A stretch of 64,000 bases of DNA from G963691835 sp963691835 (lineage in GTDB: Bacteria > Pseudomonadota > Alphaproteobacteria > Thalassobaculales > Thalassobaculaceae). Position numbers and translations under genes: made by a program. Positions 16,729-26,088 of the stretch are shown here, in pieces (position 1 is the first letter of the stretch; the number at the start of each line of letters is the position of its first letter). The stretch is from contig OY829383.1 of NCBI GenBank assembly GCA_963691835.1, positions 3,658,001 to 3,722,000 on the forward strand, read 5' to 3'. The notes below the pieces were generated by a model that searched no databases, was not told the DNA's origin, and was given only the letters and a program-made list of their open reading frames with translations.

Positions 16729-19152
16729 TTACTTGGTCAGATGCAAGGTCCCGATGCTCGCTTCGGGCGTGGGTCCCAATGCGCGGTAGCGGCCATCCGC
16801 CCAATCATTGAGATACGTCAGCGAGTAGGGGGAGAACGGGTTTCCAGACTGGCCGAGCGCAATGGAGAAAGCCGAACGGTCAAGGTCTCCCAGATCGAAG
16901 ACCACCCGCAACCCAGCGCCATGGATATGGCGGAACGGTGTCCTCTCACTCAACAGCGCGCTTGTTCCCCGATTGACCGTTTGATCGCCGCCGTCCGTTG
17001 CGACCTCGGGCGTCAATAGTGCGCCAACACCGGGTATCCTGCTGAAGATCCGATGTTCGAACCGTGCCTTGTGAACCGCTCCCCATCGCCAAGCCCGTGG
17101 GTCGGTGCCATGTTCCGTGGCGAGTTCCGCAAGCGCCTGCGAAAGGCTGCCGGAGACAATGTCCCGGCATGTCTCGGCAGCATCGGTGCGTTTGTCATCG
17201 CACCAGTTGAGCGACGGAGGAACGTTGTCAGAAAGCGCACGCAGGAGGGGGCCCGGGCTGATCTGGCGCATATCGCCCATGATATCGCCAAGCTCATCGC
17301 CGAAGATTCTGTGAAGGGTCGCCGCGAGCCATGCCGAGTAGATGAGAGGCTCTGGACGGTCCCGGGACATCTCACCGGACCAGTCTCTCAATAGGCCGAC
17401 GGCGGCGCTCACCGCAGGATCTCCGAACGGTCCCTCGCCGAGGGTTTTCAGGAGTTGGCCGACAATCTGCCGGGCCCCAAGGGAGATGTCGTCCATCTGC
17501 ATCGCCGTGAAATCGGCGACGCCGTGTTCGGAGCCGGCCTCCAGCATATCGAGGATGCGGCGGGCCCGGTACGGCGGGGCGAACTCATGCGAAATCAGAT
17601 AGCTCGGATCACGGGCGACCACTCTGTTGTTGGCCTGGACGATGATGCCACTGTCCGGACGGATGGATGCGGGTAGGGCATCGAACGGGACCCAGCCGGT
17701 CCAGTCGGCCTTGCCGCTTGCTCCATCGACGGGCATGCGGCCGTCGCCTGAGCCTCGGACCGGAAGGCGACCGGCTGACACCATGGCGATGGCGCCGTCC
17801 ACGTCGGCGACAAAGACATTCTGCTGCGGGGAATGGAAACCCTTCAGGACCTCAACGAACTCATCGACCGAGGTGGCTTCACCCATCGCCCACAGCGCTT
17901 CCGGTGTGCCGTCATCTTCCGTGAGTGTCGCTGAGCCAAGGGCGAGCACGGTGTTGTCGGTTGCGAGCGCGGTGGCGCTCTCCCAGGCATCGGAGATGAC
18001 CGGGCCGTGCCGTGTGACACGGATGGTATGCGTGGTCGGACGCTCACCGACGAGGATCGTTTCTTCCCTAACCTCAAAGGGTTCCGGGCCGTCGGGCGTC
18101 AGATACCGGGAGGGGTCGGACGGATCCAGGGTTTCGACGAAAACGTCCTGGGCATCGCCGTTTGTCGTGGTGAGACCCCATGCCAACCGGCCGTTGTGGC
18201 CGACAACAACAAAGGGAACGCCCGGCACGGTTCCGCCGACCCGTATCCATCCGGGCGCTTCGAGCCGTGCGAGATACCAGAGGTTCGGGCTGGTCAGCCC
18301 AAGATGCGGGTCGTTCGCCAGGAGCGGCTTGCCGCTCTCCGTATGACGGCCGTCCACGATCCATGCGTTCGATGCCATGCGGGGGCGGACATCGAGGGGA
18401 ATGCTTCGGATAGCATCTGTAAGCCGCGTCTTGGAGAAACGCTCGATTGCGGCTTGATCAGGCGAGACGGGGACAGTGTCCAGATCATCAACCGGTTGGA
18501 AAAGGTCGGTAATCTGCTCAGGCGTCAGACCGGACTGGGCCATTCGCGCGCGCAGCAGTTCCCGAAACCAGTTGCTGCTGAGCTGCAGCGCCATGATGCG
18601 CTGCCAGACGAGACTGTCGGTCGGCGTCCACGGCTCGGGCTCCAGCCTCACCAATTGGAACTCTGGGGGTAGCGGTCCCGCACGCGTCGCGAGGAAGGCG
18701 TTCACGCCGCTCGCATAGGCTTCTAGTTCGGCTTTCGCCTGGTCCGGCAGGCGCCTGTAGCTCTCTTCGGCCAGGCGCCGAAGGCCGAGTGTTCTCAAGA
18801 ACCGGTCGAAGGGGAGGGTCGACTCGCCAATGCTTTCCAGAATGCGTCCTGTGACCTCGGACAAACGGCCGGACCCGATCCGACGGGTCAGTTCCATCTG
18901 CCAGAGACGGTCCTGCGCATGGACGTATCCAAGACCGAAGTAGGCGTCCGCCGGTGTTCGTGCGCGGATCGTGGGCACGCCGTCGCCGTCGCGGTCGATC
19001 TCGACATCGGCCGTGATGCCGTCGACGGACACGCTGCCGTCCAGCACCGGCAGTGAGGTCTGAAGCCACACCAGCAACGCTGCGATAGACGCGTTGACGC
19101 CAAGGAAAAGAAAGACGGCTCCGTAGAGGAGCCGTCTCACCGTGCGTCCCAT
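16729..19152 (-). CDS. penicillin acylase family (Ntn) hydrolase
   Basis: 807 residues. N-terminal membrane anchor or signal (about 8-30), then the alpha chain, a spacer and the beta chain. Autocleavage is expected before S261 in RMASNAWIVDG, the Ser-Asn-Ala-Trp start typical of this family's beta chain. The family includes penicillin G acylase, cephalosporin acylase and acyl-homoserine-lactone acylases (PvdQ, QuiP); natural roles include removal of acyl groups from lactones and peptides. It lies 18 bp behind an aldehyde dehydrogenase gene on the same strand. Confidence 0.88.
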   Translation of the reverse strand: MGRTVRRLLYGAVFLFLGVNASIAALLVWLQTSLPVLDGSVSVDGITADVEIDRDGDGVPTIRARTPADAYFGLGYVHAQDRLWQMELTRRIGSGRLSEVTGRILESIGESTLPFDRFLRTLGLRRLAEESYRRLPDQAKAELEAYASGVNAFLATRAGPLPPEFQLVRLEPEPWTPTDSLVWQRIMALQLSSNWFRELLRARMAQSGLTPEQITDLFQPVDDLDTVPVSPDQAAIERFSKTRLTDAIRSIPLDVRPRMASNAWIVDGRHTESGKPLLANDPHLGLTSPNLWYLARLEAPGWIRVGGTVPGVPFVVVGHNGRLAWGLTTTNGDAQDVFVETLDPSDPSRYLTPDGPEPFEVREETILVGERPTTHTIRVTRHGPVISDAWESATALATDNTVLALGSATLTEDDGTPEALWAMGEATSVDEFVEVLKGFHSPQQNVFVADVDGAIAMVSAGRLPVRGSGDGRMPVDGASGKADWTGWVPFDALPASIRPDSGIIVQANNRVVARDPSYLISHEFAPPYRARRILDMLEAGSEHGVADFTAMQMDDISLGARQIVGQLLKTLGEGPFGDPAVSAAVGLLRDWSGEMSRDRPEPLIYSAWLAATLHRIFGDELGDIMGDMRQISPGPLLRALSDNVPPSLNWCDDKRTDAAETCRDIVSGSLSQALAELATEHGTDPRAWRWGAVHKARFEHRIFSRIPGVGALLTPEVATDGGDQTVNRGTSALLSERTPFRHIHGAGLRVVFDLGDLDRSAFSIALGQSGNPFSPYSLTYLNDWADGRYRALGPTPEASIGTLHLTK

Positions 19153-19170
19153 CCGGGCTCTCCGACGCGA

Positions 19171-20700
19171 TCAGGTCTTGTTGAAGATGATGGTCTTCTT
19201 GTGGGTGAAGTGCTCCAGCATCGCCTCCAACGTGGCTTCCTTGCCGAGGCCGGAACTCTTCACACCGCCGTAGGACAGGCCGGGCTGTACCACCAGGTTC
19301 TGGTTCACCTGCACGAAGCCGGCCTCCAGCTTCTCCGTCATGTTGAGCGCGGCTTTGAGGTTGTTGGTCCAGAGCGTGGCGGCGAGGCCGTACTCGCTGT
19401 CGTTCGCCGCCTCCAGCACATCATCCTCTTCCTCAAACTCGAAGATGCAGGTGACCGGTCCGAAGATCTCTTCCCGGGCCAGTTTGCTGTCCCGGCTGAT
19501 CTTCGTGAACATCACCGGCTGGACGAAAAGGCCGTCGCCAAAGCGCGGGTCCGTCGGCATGGCAGAGCATTCGATCGGAACCGCCCCGGGCTCGCCCTTG
19601 CCGTGATCGATGTAGCCCTTCACTTTCGAGAACTGGTCCGGCGAGATGATGGTGCCGATGTCCGTCTTCTCGTCCAGCGGATCGCCCATCACCATGGCGT
19701 CGACCTTGGCGCGGAGCTTGGCGACGAAATCGTCGTGCACGTCCTTGTGGACGAAGATACGGCTGGCGGCGGTGCAGGACTGACCCTGACGGGTGAACCG
19801 CATACCGACGACGGCACCGCCAACGGCCTTGTCCACGTCCGCGTCCTTCATGACGATCATCGGGCTCTTGCCGCCCAACTCCAGCGTCACCGGGATCAGT
19901 TTGTCGGCTGCGGTCTTGTAGACAATCTTGCCGGTCTCGACGGAGCCGGTGAACGTCACCTTACCGACCTTCGGATGCGACACGAGCGGCGCGCCGCATT
20001 CCGGGCCATAGCCGGACAGCATGTTGAACACGCCTGCGGGGAGGATCGAGTTCATGAGCTGGCAGATCCGCAGCACGGTGAACGGCGCTTCCTCGGCCGA
20101 CTTCACGATGACCGCGTTGCCCGCCACCATAGCCGGGGCAATCTTCAGGGCCATCAGCAACAGCGGCACGTTCCAGGGAATGATCGCGCCGACGACGCCG
20201 ATCGGTTCCCGCACCGTCAGCGTCAGCATGTCCGGATGATGGGGAACCGTCTCACCCTTCAACTCCGGCGCCAGGCCGGCGTGGAAATGGAAAGCGTCCG
20301 CGAGGATTGAGGCCTCGACCCGGCTTTCCGTCCGCAGCGCCTTGCCCGTCTCCAGCGCGATCAGACGGCCCAGTTCCTCCACATGCTTCTCAAGCAGGTA
20401 GCCGCACTCTGCGATCAGGCGGCCACGGTCGCGGGCGCGCATCGCTGCCCATTCCTTCTGGCCCACCACGGCAGCGGAGACCGCCGAGTCCACGTCGGTG
20501 GAATCCCCGTCGGCTGCGAGGCCAATGACTTCGCCCGTGGCCGGATAGATGACCTCAAACGTCTTGCCGGAGGTCGCCGGAACCAGCTTTCCGCCGATCA
20601 GATGCCGGCCGGACAGCGCTTTCGCAAGGGCGTAGGGGTCGTCGTAGGTGTCGAGCGTCGGGTCGGTCCCGAGATCGATGTCCGTTGGCATCACGTTCAT
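19171..20700 (-). CDS. NAD(P)-dependent aldehyde dehydrogenase
   Basis: 509 residues. Class-1/2-like ALDH: N177 in IIPWNVPLL, general base E274 in TLELGGKSP, catalytic C309 in RQGQSCTAASR. The N-terminus has about 30 extra residues before the usual core. The start ATG overlaps the stop of the CoA-transferase gene (ATGA), so the two enzymes are made together. Oxidation of an aldehyde formed in the breakdown of a CoA-activated acid is a reasonable guess; the substrate is not shown by sequence. Confidence 0.9.
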   Translation of the reverse strand: MNVMPTDIDLGTDPTLDTYDDPYALAKALSGRHLIGGKLVPATSGKTFEVIYPATGEVIGLAADGDSTDVDSAVSAAVVGQKEWAAMRARDRGRLIAECGYLLEKHVEELGRLIALETGKALRTESRVEASILADAFHFHAGLAPELKGETVPHHPDMLTLTVREPIGVVGAIIPWNVPLLLMALKIAPAMVAGNAVIVKSAEEAPFTVLRICQLMNSILPAGVFNMLSGYGPECGAPLVSHPKVGKVTFTGSVETGKIVYKTAADKLIPVTLELGGKSPMIVMKDADVDKAVGGAVVGMRFTRQGQSCTAASRIFVHKDVHDDFVAKLRAKVDAMVMGDPLDEKTDIGTIISPDQFSKVKGYIDHGKGEPGAVPIECSAMPTDPRFGDGLFVQPVMFTKISRDSKLAREEIFGPVTCIFEFEEEDDVLEAANDSEYGLAATLWTNNLKAALNMTEKLEAGFVQVNQNLVVQPGLSYGGVKSSGLGKEATLEAMLEHFTHKKTIIFNKT

Positions 20701-21872
20701 GGTTTCAGCTCCTCCAGGATCCGCGTCCGGTCTTCGTCAAGGTTCGGCGCGGGTGCGCGTTCGGCCGGATCCTCGAAGCCCGAGAGCTTGATCGGATTGC
20801 CGACCACTTTCATTGGCCCGGTGACCGGGTCGTTCACGGCGACGATCATGTTTCGCGCCGCCGCTTGCCGGTGCTCCGCCGCCTGGCCGACGTCATTGAT
20901 CGGGCCACAGGGCACACCGGCGGCATCGAGAACATCGATCCAATGAGATGTTCCGGCGGATGCCATTATAGTTTCGACCTCATGCTTGAGGGCGTCGACG
21001 TTCTGATTCCGGAGGTCATTGGTCAGGTAGCGGGGGTCTTCCTTCCACTCCGCCTTGCCGAGACCGTCGGCCATCTTGTGGAACAGGCCATCGTTTCCGG
21101 CGGCGATGATGATCCAGCCGTCCCCGGTCTGAAAGGCCTCGAACGGCGTGATCGACGGATGGCGCGCACCCAATGGTCCCGGGGCTTTGCCGGAGGTCGT
21201 GTATCGCATGATCGCGTTCTCAAGCAGGGCCAGCTGGCAGTCGAACATGCCGATGTCGACCTTCGTCGCCTCACCGGTCATCGCCCGGTTGTAGAGGGCC
21301 GCCTGGACGCCGATACAGGCATAGAGGCCGGAGCCGATGTCACCAATCGACATGCCGATGCGGGTCGGCGGCGTGCCGGGGTGGCCGGTCACACTCATAA
21401 TGCCGCCCATGCCCTGTACGACCATATCGTAGGCGGGACGGCGCATGTCCGGGCCCGAATGCCCGAACCCGGACGCCGACGCGTAGATCAGCTTGGGATA
21501 TTTCGGGTGCAGTGTGTCCCAACCGTAGCCCAGCTTCTCCATCGTGCCCGGCCGAAAGTTCTCGACGATGACATCCGCGGTTTCCAAGAGGCGCTCGAAG
21601 ATGGCCCGGTCGCCATCCTCTTTAAGGTTGAGAGCGATGCTTTCCTTGCCCCGGTTAACTGATTGGAAATAGGCAGATTTTCCGTTGATGAAGGGGCCGT
21701 AGTGGCGCGCGTCGTCGCCTTTCTCGGGCGGCTCCACCTTGATCACGCGGGCACCGAGTTCCGCCATCATCATCGTGCAGTAGGGGCCTGCGAGGATTCG
21801 GGAGAGGTCGACGACCGTGATACCTGTAAGCGGGCCTTTAGCAGGAGGAACGGTCGTGGAGACGGCTGACAT
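20697..21872 (-). CDS. CaiB/BaiF family (class III) CoA-transferase
   Basis: 391 residues from ATG 21872; a 37-codon extension upstream is open but unlike the family. The start PLTGITVVDLSRILAGPYCT is characteristic of class III CoA-transferases. The acyl-anhydride aspartate is D178 in MSIGDIGSGLYA, and GGKG-like loops follow. The family moves CoA between carboxylic acids such as formyl/oxalyl, carnitine or mesaconyl. First gene of the minus-strand trio with ALDH and the penicillin-acylase-like hydrolase. Confidence 0.9.
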   Translation of the reverse strand: MSAVSTTVPPAKGPLTGITVVDLSRILAGPYCTMMMAELGARVIKVEPPEKGDDARHYGPFINGKSAYFQSVNRGKESIALNLKEDGDRAIFERLLETADVIVENFRPGTMEKLGYGWDTLHPKYPKLIYASASGFGHSGPDMRRPAYDMVVQGMGGIMSVTGHPGTPPTRIGMSIGDIGSGLYACIGVQAALYNRAMTGEATKVDIGMFDCQLALLENAIMRYTTSGKAPGPLGARHPSITPFEAFQTGDGWIIIAAGNDGLFHKMADGLGKAEWKEDPRYLTNDLRNQNVDALKHEVETIMASAGTSHWIDVLDAAGVPCGPINDVGQAAEHRQAAARNMIVAVNDPVTGPMKVVGNPIKLSGFEDPAERAPAPNLDEDRTRILEELKP

Positions 21873-22335
21873 GGCGCGGTGATCCGGTGCTTCTGTTAGG
21901 GGAGCCGGTTGTAGCCCGATGCCCAGCAGGGGACAAGCGCGCTCCGACCGGAGCATTCGGGGCTCGTCCAGATCGATTGGCAACCGACAAGAGGCCGGGT
22001 CGAATCCCTTTGAAATTTCAGGGATTAGTGAGGTGATTCGCAGTTTCGCGGCGGTCTCGCACCTTCGTGATGCGTTTAGTCACAAGGCAGTCACACACGG
22101 ACTTGTCGGCACCGCGTCACTGGCGTTTAATCCCGATGTTCTGAAATCGGCACGGACCATACCGTGATCGACATGCCGACACACTCGATTGTCCATTGCC
22201 GCCGCGATCTTGCGGCCGCATTGGCGCGTCATCCCGACGGAGTTTCGGGGATGGAGGGCCGGCTCGCCGGTTCGGATCGGGCCTCGTCTGGCGGTCGTTT
22301 GCGCGGCCGCTGCTAGAGGGGAGGCGCGGCGCACG
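21873..22335. other. 463-bp intergenic region between divergent genes
   Basis: Separates the CoA-transferase from the korC-like gene and must hold both promoters. I see no gene, tRNA or strong palindrome. The reading frame of the korC-like gene stays open up to 22189, but the protein from 22189 to 22336 has no family-like features. Confidence 0.5.
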
Positions 22336-24219
22336 ATGGATCTCGAGGAGACGAGGACCGGATCAGGGGAGGGCGCCGCGGGCAGGACCGACGCGGCAGC
22401 GGGGACATCACCGGCATCAGTTTCCCAATCCCGGCCAGGAATGCCGCCCACGAACATCAGGCACCCCCAGTACTTTCATAAAGTCGTCGACTGTCAGTAC
22501 GCCTGTCCAACCCATACGCCGGTGCCGTACTACATCCGGCTGATTGCGCAGCAACGCTACAAAGAGGCTTATCTCGTAAACTGGCGGAGCAACGTCTTCC
22601 CCGGTGTTCTGGGCCGGACGTGCGACCGTCCGTGCGAGCCCGCCTGTCGGCGAGGCAGGGTTGAGGAAGAGCCGGTCGCCATTTGCCGCCTGAAGCGCGT
22701 CGCAGCAGACAACAGCGATGACATTACACCGTTCCTGCCCGCCATCCCGGAAGAGAAGAACGGAAAGCGCGTGGCTTTGATCGGTGGCGGTCCCGCATCT
22801 CTGACCGTGGCCCGGGATCTGATGCCGCTCGGCTATGACGTGACGCTGATCGAGCGGGACGCCCAAGGTGGCGGCATGATGCGAAGTCAGATCCCGTCGT
22901 TCCGGCTGCCGGAAAGCGTTCTGGACGGGGAGGTCGACCGGATCCTCGATTTCGGGGTCGAGACGCGTTTCGGTGAAGAGGTTTCGAGTCTCAAGTCCGT
23001 CCTGGACGAAGGCTTTGATGCGGTGTTCGTGGGCACCGGCGCCCCGCGGGGTCGGGATCTGGATCTCCCCGGCCGGGCCGAGGCCGATGCCAACATCCAT
23101 ATCGGCATCGACTGGTTGATGAGCGTGGCCTTCGGGCACACCGAAAAGATCGGGCGTCGGGTCATCGTGCTTGGTGGCGGCAACACGGCGATGGACTGTT
23201 GCCGGACCGCGAAGCGCCTTGGCGGCGATGACGTCAAGGTCATTGTCCGCAGCCCTCGGGAAGAGATGAAGGCCTCACCCTGGGAGATCGAGGACGCGCT
23301 GGCCGAAGACGTGGAGATCCTGAACAACCACGTTCCGCTGGAGTTCATTGTTGAGGACGGCCGCTTGACGGGCGTGGCTTTCGATCGGGTTGAGGCGGTT
23401 TATCAGGACGGGAAGCGGCGGCTGGTTTCGACGGGTGAGCCTCCGATTGTCGTTCCTTGCGACGACGTGCTGTGCGCCATCGGTCAGCAGAATGCGTTCC
23501 CTTGGATCGAGCGGGACATCGGGCTCGACTTCGATCGCTGGGACATGCCCGTAGTTGATCGCAACACCATGCGCTCGACCCACCCAAAGGTCTTCTTTGG
23601 CGGTGATGCGGCGTTCGGCCCTGAGAACATCATTTGGGCCGTGGCCCATGGGCACCAGGCAGCCATCTCCATCGACATGGCATGCCGCGGGGAAGACCCT
23701 TCGATACGGCCGGAGCCGATGACGGACCTCGTCTCCCAGAAAATGGGCATGCATGAGTGGTCGTATCACAACGACATCTCGGCGGATCACCGGTTCCGCG
23801 TACCTCACGCGGAAAAGGCAAAAGCGCTGTCCGACATGAAGCTTGAAGTGGAACTCGGGTTCGACGAGAAGCTCGCTTTTGACGAGGCGATGCGGTGCCT
23901 TAACTGCGATGTGCAGACGGTCTTCGACGGCAGCCGGTGTATCGAGTGCGATGCCTGCGTGGACATCTGTCCAGAAGACTGCATCACCTTCACGGTGAAT
24001 GGTGTCGAAGACGATCTCCGCTCCCGGCTCAAGGTCCCGTCGACCAACATGGATCAGGCGATCTATGTCTCCGACACTCTGGCGACCGGACGGATTATGG
24101 CGAAGGACGAGGATGTCTGCCTGCACTGCGGGCTCTGCGCCGAACGATGTCCGACGGGTGCCTGGGATATGCGGGCCTTCACGTATCACGAAGCACAGGC
24201 GAGCCGTTCATGTCTTTGA
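22336..24219 (+). CDS. FAD/iron-sulfur subunit of a 2-oxoacid:NAD(P)+ oxidoreductase (KorC-like)
   Basis: 627 residues from ATG 22336 (ATG 22441 is an alternative). The N-terminal domain has the cysteine set of glutamate-synthase small subunits (CQYACPTHTP, RTCDRPCEPACRRG, AICRLKR). Two nucleotide-binding folds follow: VALIGGGPASLTVA for FAD and VIVLGGGNTAMDCCRTAKR for NAD(P)H. The C-terminus has two 4Fe-4S motifs, CIECDACVDICP and CLHCGLCAERCP. With the next gene and the gene at 27456 it resembles the KorABC 2-oxoglutarate:NADP+ oxidoreductase of Azoarcus, in which the gamma subunit passes electrons to NADP+. It overlaps korA by 10 nt. Confidence 0.85.
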   Translation: MDLEETRTGSGEGAAGRTDAAAGTSPASVSQSRPGMPPTNIRHPQYFHKVVDCQYACPTHTPVPYYIRLIAQQRYKEAYLVNWRSNVFPGVLGRTCDRPCEPACRRGRVEEEPVAICRLKRVAADNSDDITPFLPAIPEEKNGKRVALIGGGPASLTVARDLMPLGYDVTLIERDAQGGGMMRSQIPSFRLPESVLDGEVDRILDFGVETRFGEEVSSLKSVLDEGFDAVFVGTGAPRGRDLDLPGRAEADANIHIGIDWLMSVAFGHTEKIGRRVIVLGGGNTAMDCCRTAKRLGGDDVKVIVRSPREEMKASPWEIEDALAEDVEILNNHVPLEFIVEDGRLTGVAFDRVEAVYQDGKRRLVSTGEPPIVVPCDDVLCAIGQQNAFPWIERDIGLDFDRWDMPVVDRNTMRSTHPKVFFGGDAAFGPENIIWAVAHGHQAAISIDMACRGEDPSIRPEPMTDLVSQKMGMHEWSYHNDISADHRFRVPHAEKAKALSDMKLEVELGFDEKLAFDEAMRCLNCDVQTVFDGSRCIECDACVDICPEDCITFTVNGVEDDLRSRLKVPSTNMDQAIYVSDTLATGRIMAKDEDVCLHCGLCAERCPTGAWDMRAFTYHEAQASRSCL

Positions 24220-26078
24220 AGCCGACCGACAGGGCGCCGGACGCGGCGAATGACCCGCGTCCCCTTGCCGCCGTTAACGACTTTGTCGTCAAGTTCGGCA
24301 ACGTGAACGGCTCCGGCTCCGCCAGCGCCAATCAGATGTTTGCCAAGGCGATTTTCCGGATGGGCATTCCGGTGGCGCCGAAGAACATCTTCCCGTCGAA
24401 CATCCAAGGCCTGCCCACGTGGTTTGAGGTTCGGGTCAGCGAAGAGGGCTATCTTGGCCGGCGCGAGGGCGTCGACCTGATGGTGGCCATGAACGCCCAG
24501 ACCTACGACGAGGATGTGGCCAGCATTCGGCCCGGCGGTTATCTGCTCTACGACTCGAGCTTTGAACGCAGCTTCGGCCGGTCGGACATTACCGTGATCG
24601 GCATTCCGCTAACCCGGTTGTGTCAGGAAGCCTACACGGACCCGCGGCAACGGCAGCTCTTCAAGAATGTTGCTTATCTCGGGGCGCTGACCGCGCTCAT
24701 TGAGCTGGATGTGGAAGCGGTGGAAGGGCTGATCGGCCAACAGTTCCGCGGCAAGGAAAAGCTGATCGAACCGAATGTGAAGGCGCTCCATCTCGGTCGA
24801 ACGTGGGCGCTTGAGAACCTGAGTTGCCCGATCGGCTTGCGGCTTGAGCAGCGGGATGCAACCGGTGACAGCATTGTGATCGACGGCAATGCCGCGGCCG
24901 GGCTTGCCTGCGTCTACGCCGGGGCGACCGTCTGCGCCTGGTATCCGATCACCCCGTCGACCTCCGTGGCCGAGGCATATGAGAAGTACGCCGCGAAGTT
25001 CCGGGTCGATAAGGATACGGGTGTTCAGCGATACGCCGTGGTTCAAGCGGAGGACGAACTCGCGGCCGTGGGGATGGCCATCGGAGCCAGCTGGAATGGC
25101 GCGCGGGCCTTCACCGCGACGTCAGGCCCCGGCATCTCCCTGATGAGCGAGTTTCTGGGCTTGGCCTACTTTGCTGAGATCCCGCTTGTGCTGTTCGATA
25201 TTCAGCGCGGTGGCCCGTCGACCGGCATGCCGACGCGCACCCAGCAATCAGACATTCTTGCGTGTGCGTATGCCAGCCATGGCGACACGAAGCATGTCCT
25301 GTTGTTCCCCTCGACACCGGCCGAGGTTTTCGATCTGACCGTGGAGGCCTTCGATCTCGCTGAACGCATCCAAACGCCAGTGATCATGCTGTCCGATCTC
25401 GATCTCGGCATGAACGAATGGATGACGGCGCCGCTGAGTTGGGACGAAGACCGCACTTTCGACCGCGGTAAGGTGAAGACGGCCGACATGCTGGACGCCA
25501 TTGAACGTTACGGCCGGTATCTCGACAGCGACGGGGACGCTATACCGTACCGCACTTATCCGGGTACGCATCCGGATAAAGGGGCCTTTTTCACCCGTGG
25601 TACCAGCCACGACGAGTATGCGGGCTATACCGAAGACGGACGGGTAAATGCCCAGAACATGCGCCGTCTCACGCGGAAGTTTGAGACGGCGAAGACCCTT
25701 CTTCCCAAGCCGGTTTTGACATCGGTGGAGGGCGGTTCCGACGTCGGTATCCTTTACTTTGGCACCACCGAAGCGGCCATGTGCGAGGCGCTCTCCCTCC
25801 TGGCCGGGCAGGATGTGACGCTTGATACCTGCCGGGTAAGGGCCTTCCCGTTCGGGGCTGAGGTGGAGGCGTTCCTGGATGCGCATGAAACCGTGTTCGT
25901 CGTTGAACAGAACCGAGACGCGCAGATGCGGACCCTGCTCATGGCAGAGTGTGACGCGCCCCCGTCGAAGCTTGTCTCGGTGCTGAACTTCGACGGCTCG
26001 CCCATCACCGCGCAAACCATTGCCGGCGGCGTGTTGCGCGCGCTTGGCGCAGGTGTGGACTCCGTCGCGGCGGAGTAG
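24210..26078 (+). CDS. korA: 2-oxoacid:acceptor oxidoreductase, fused gamma-alpha subunit (KorA-like)
   Basis: 622 residues from ATG 24210. The N-terminal ~200 residues are the gamma domain (starts VVKFGNVNGSGSASANQMFAKAI); the alpha domain has CAWYPITPSTSVAEAYE and the pyrimidine-binding region around AEDELAAVGMAIGASWNGAR. The C-terminal part holds the transketolase-C-like domain. Oxidises a 2-oxoacid with CoA to acyl-CoA and CO2 together with KorB. Substrate preference (2-oxoglutarate, pyruvate or indolepyruvate) is not decided by what I can see; size matches 2-oxoglutarate enzymes. Its beta-subunit gene does not follow directly. Confidence 0.9.
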   Translation: MSLKPTDRAPDAANDPRPLAAVNDFVVKFGNVNGSGSASANQMFAKAIFRMGIPVAPKNIFPSNIQGLPTWFEVRVSEEGYLGRREGVDLMVAMNAQTYDEDVASIRPGGYLLYDSSFERSFGRSDITVIGIPLTRLCQEAYTDPRQRQLFKNVAYLGALTALIELDVEAVEGLIGQQFRGKEKLIEPNVKALHLGRTWALENLSCPIGLRLEQRDATGDSIVIDGNAAAGLACVYAGATVCAWYPITPSTSVAEAYEKYAAKFRVDKDTGVQRYAVVQAEDELAAVGMAIGASWNGARAFTATSGPGISLMSEFLGLAYFAEIPLVLFDIQRGGPSTGMPTRTQQSDILACAYASHGDTKHVLLFPSTPAEVFDLTVEAFDLAERIQTPVIMLSDLDLGMNEWMTAPLSWDEDRTFDRGKVKTADMLDAIERYGRYLDSDGDAIPYRTYPGTHPDKGAFFTRGTSHDEYAGYTEDGRVNAQNMRRLTRKFETAKTLLPKPVLTSVEGGSDVGILYFGTTEAAMCEALSLLAGQDVTLDTCRVRAFPFGAEVEAFLDAHETVFVVEQNRDAQMRTLLMAECDAPPSKLVSVLNFDGSPITAQTIAGGVLRALGAGVDSVAAE

Positions 26079-26088
26079 GCCGGCGCGC

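Noticed and set aside
19201..20310. 369-codon plus-strand frame
   Set aside because: Lies wholly opposite the aldehyde dehydrogenase gene, whose active-site residues are unambiguous.
22189..22335. N-terminal extension of the KorC-like protein
   Set aside because: Starts with TTG, lacks a ribosome site and has no resemblance to the family's N-terminus.
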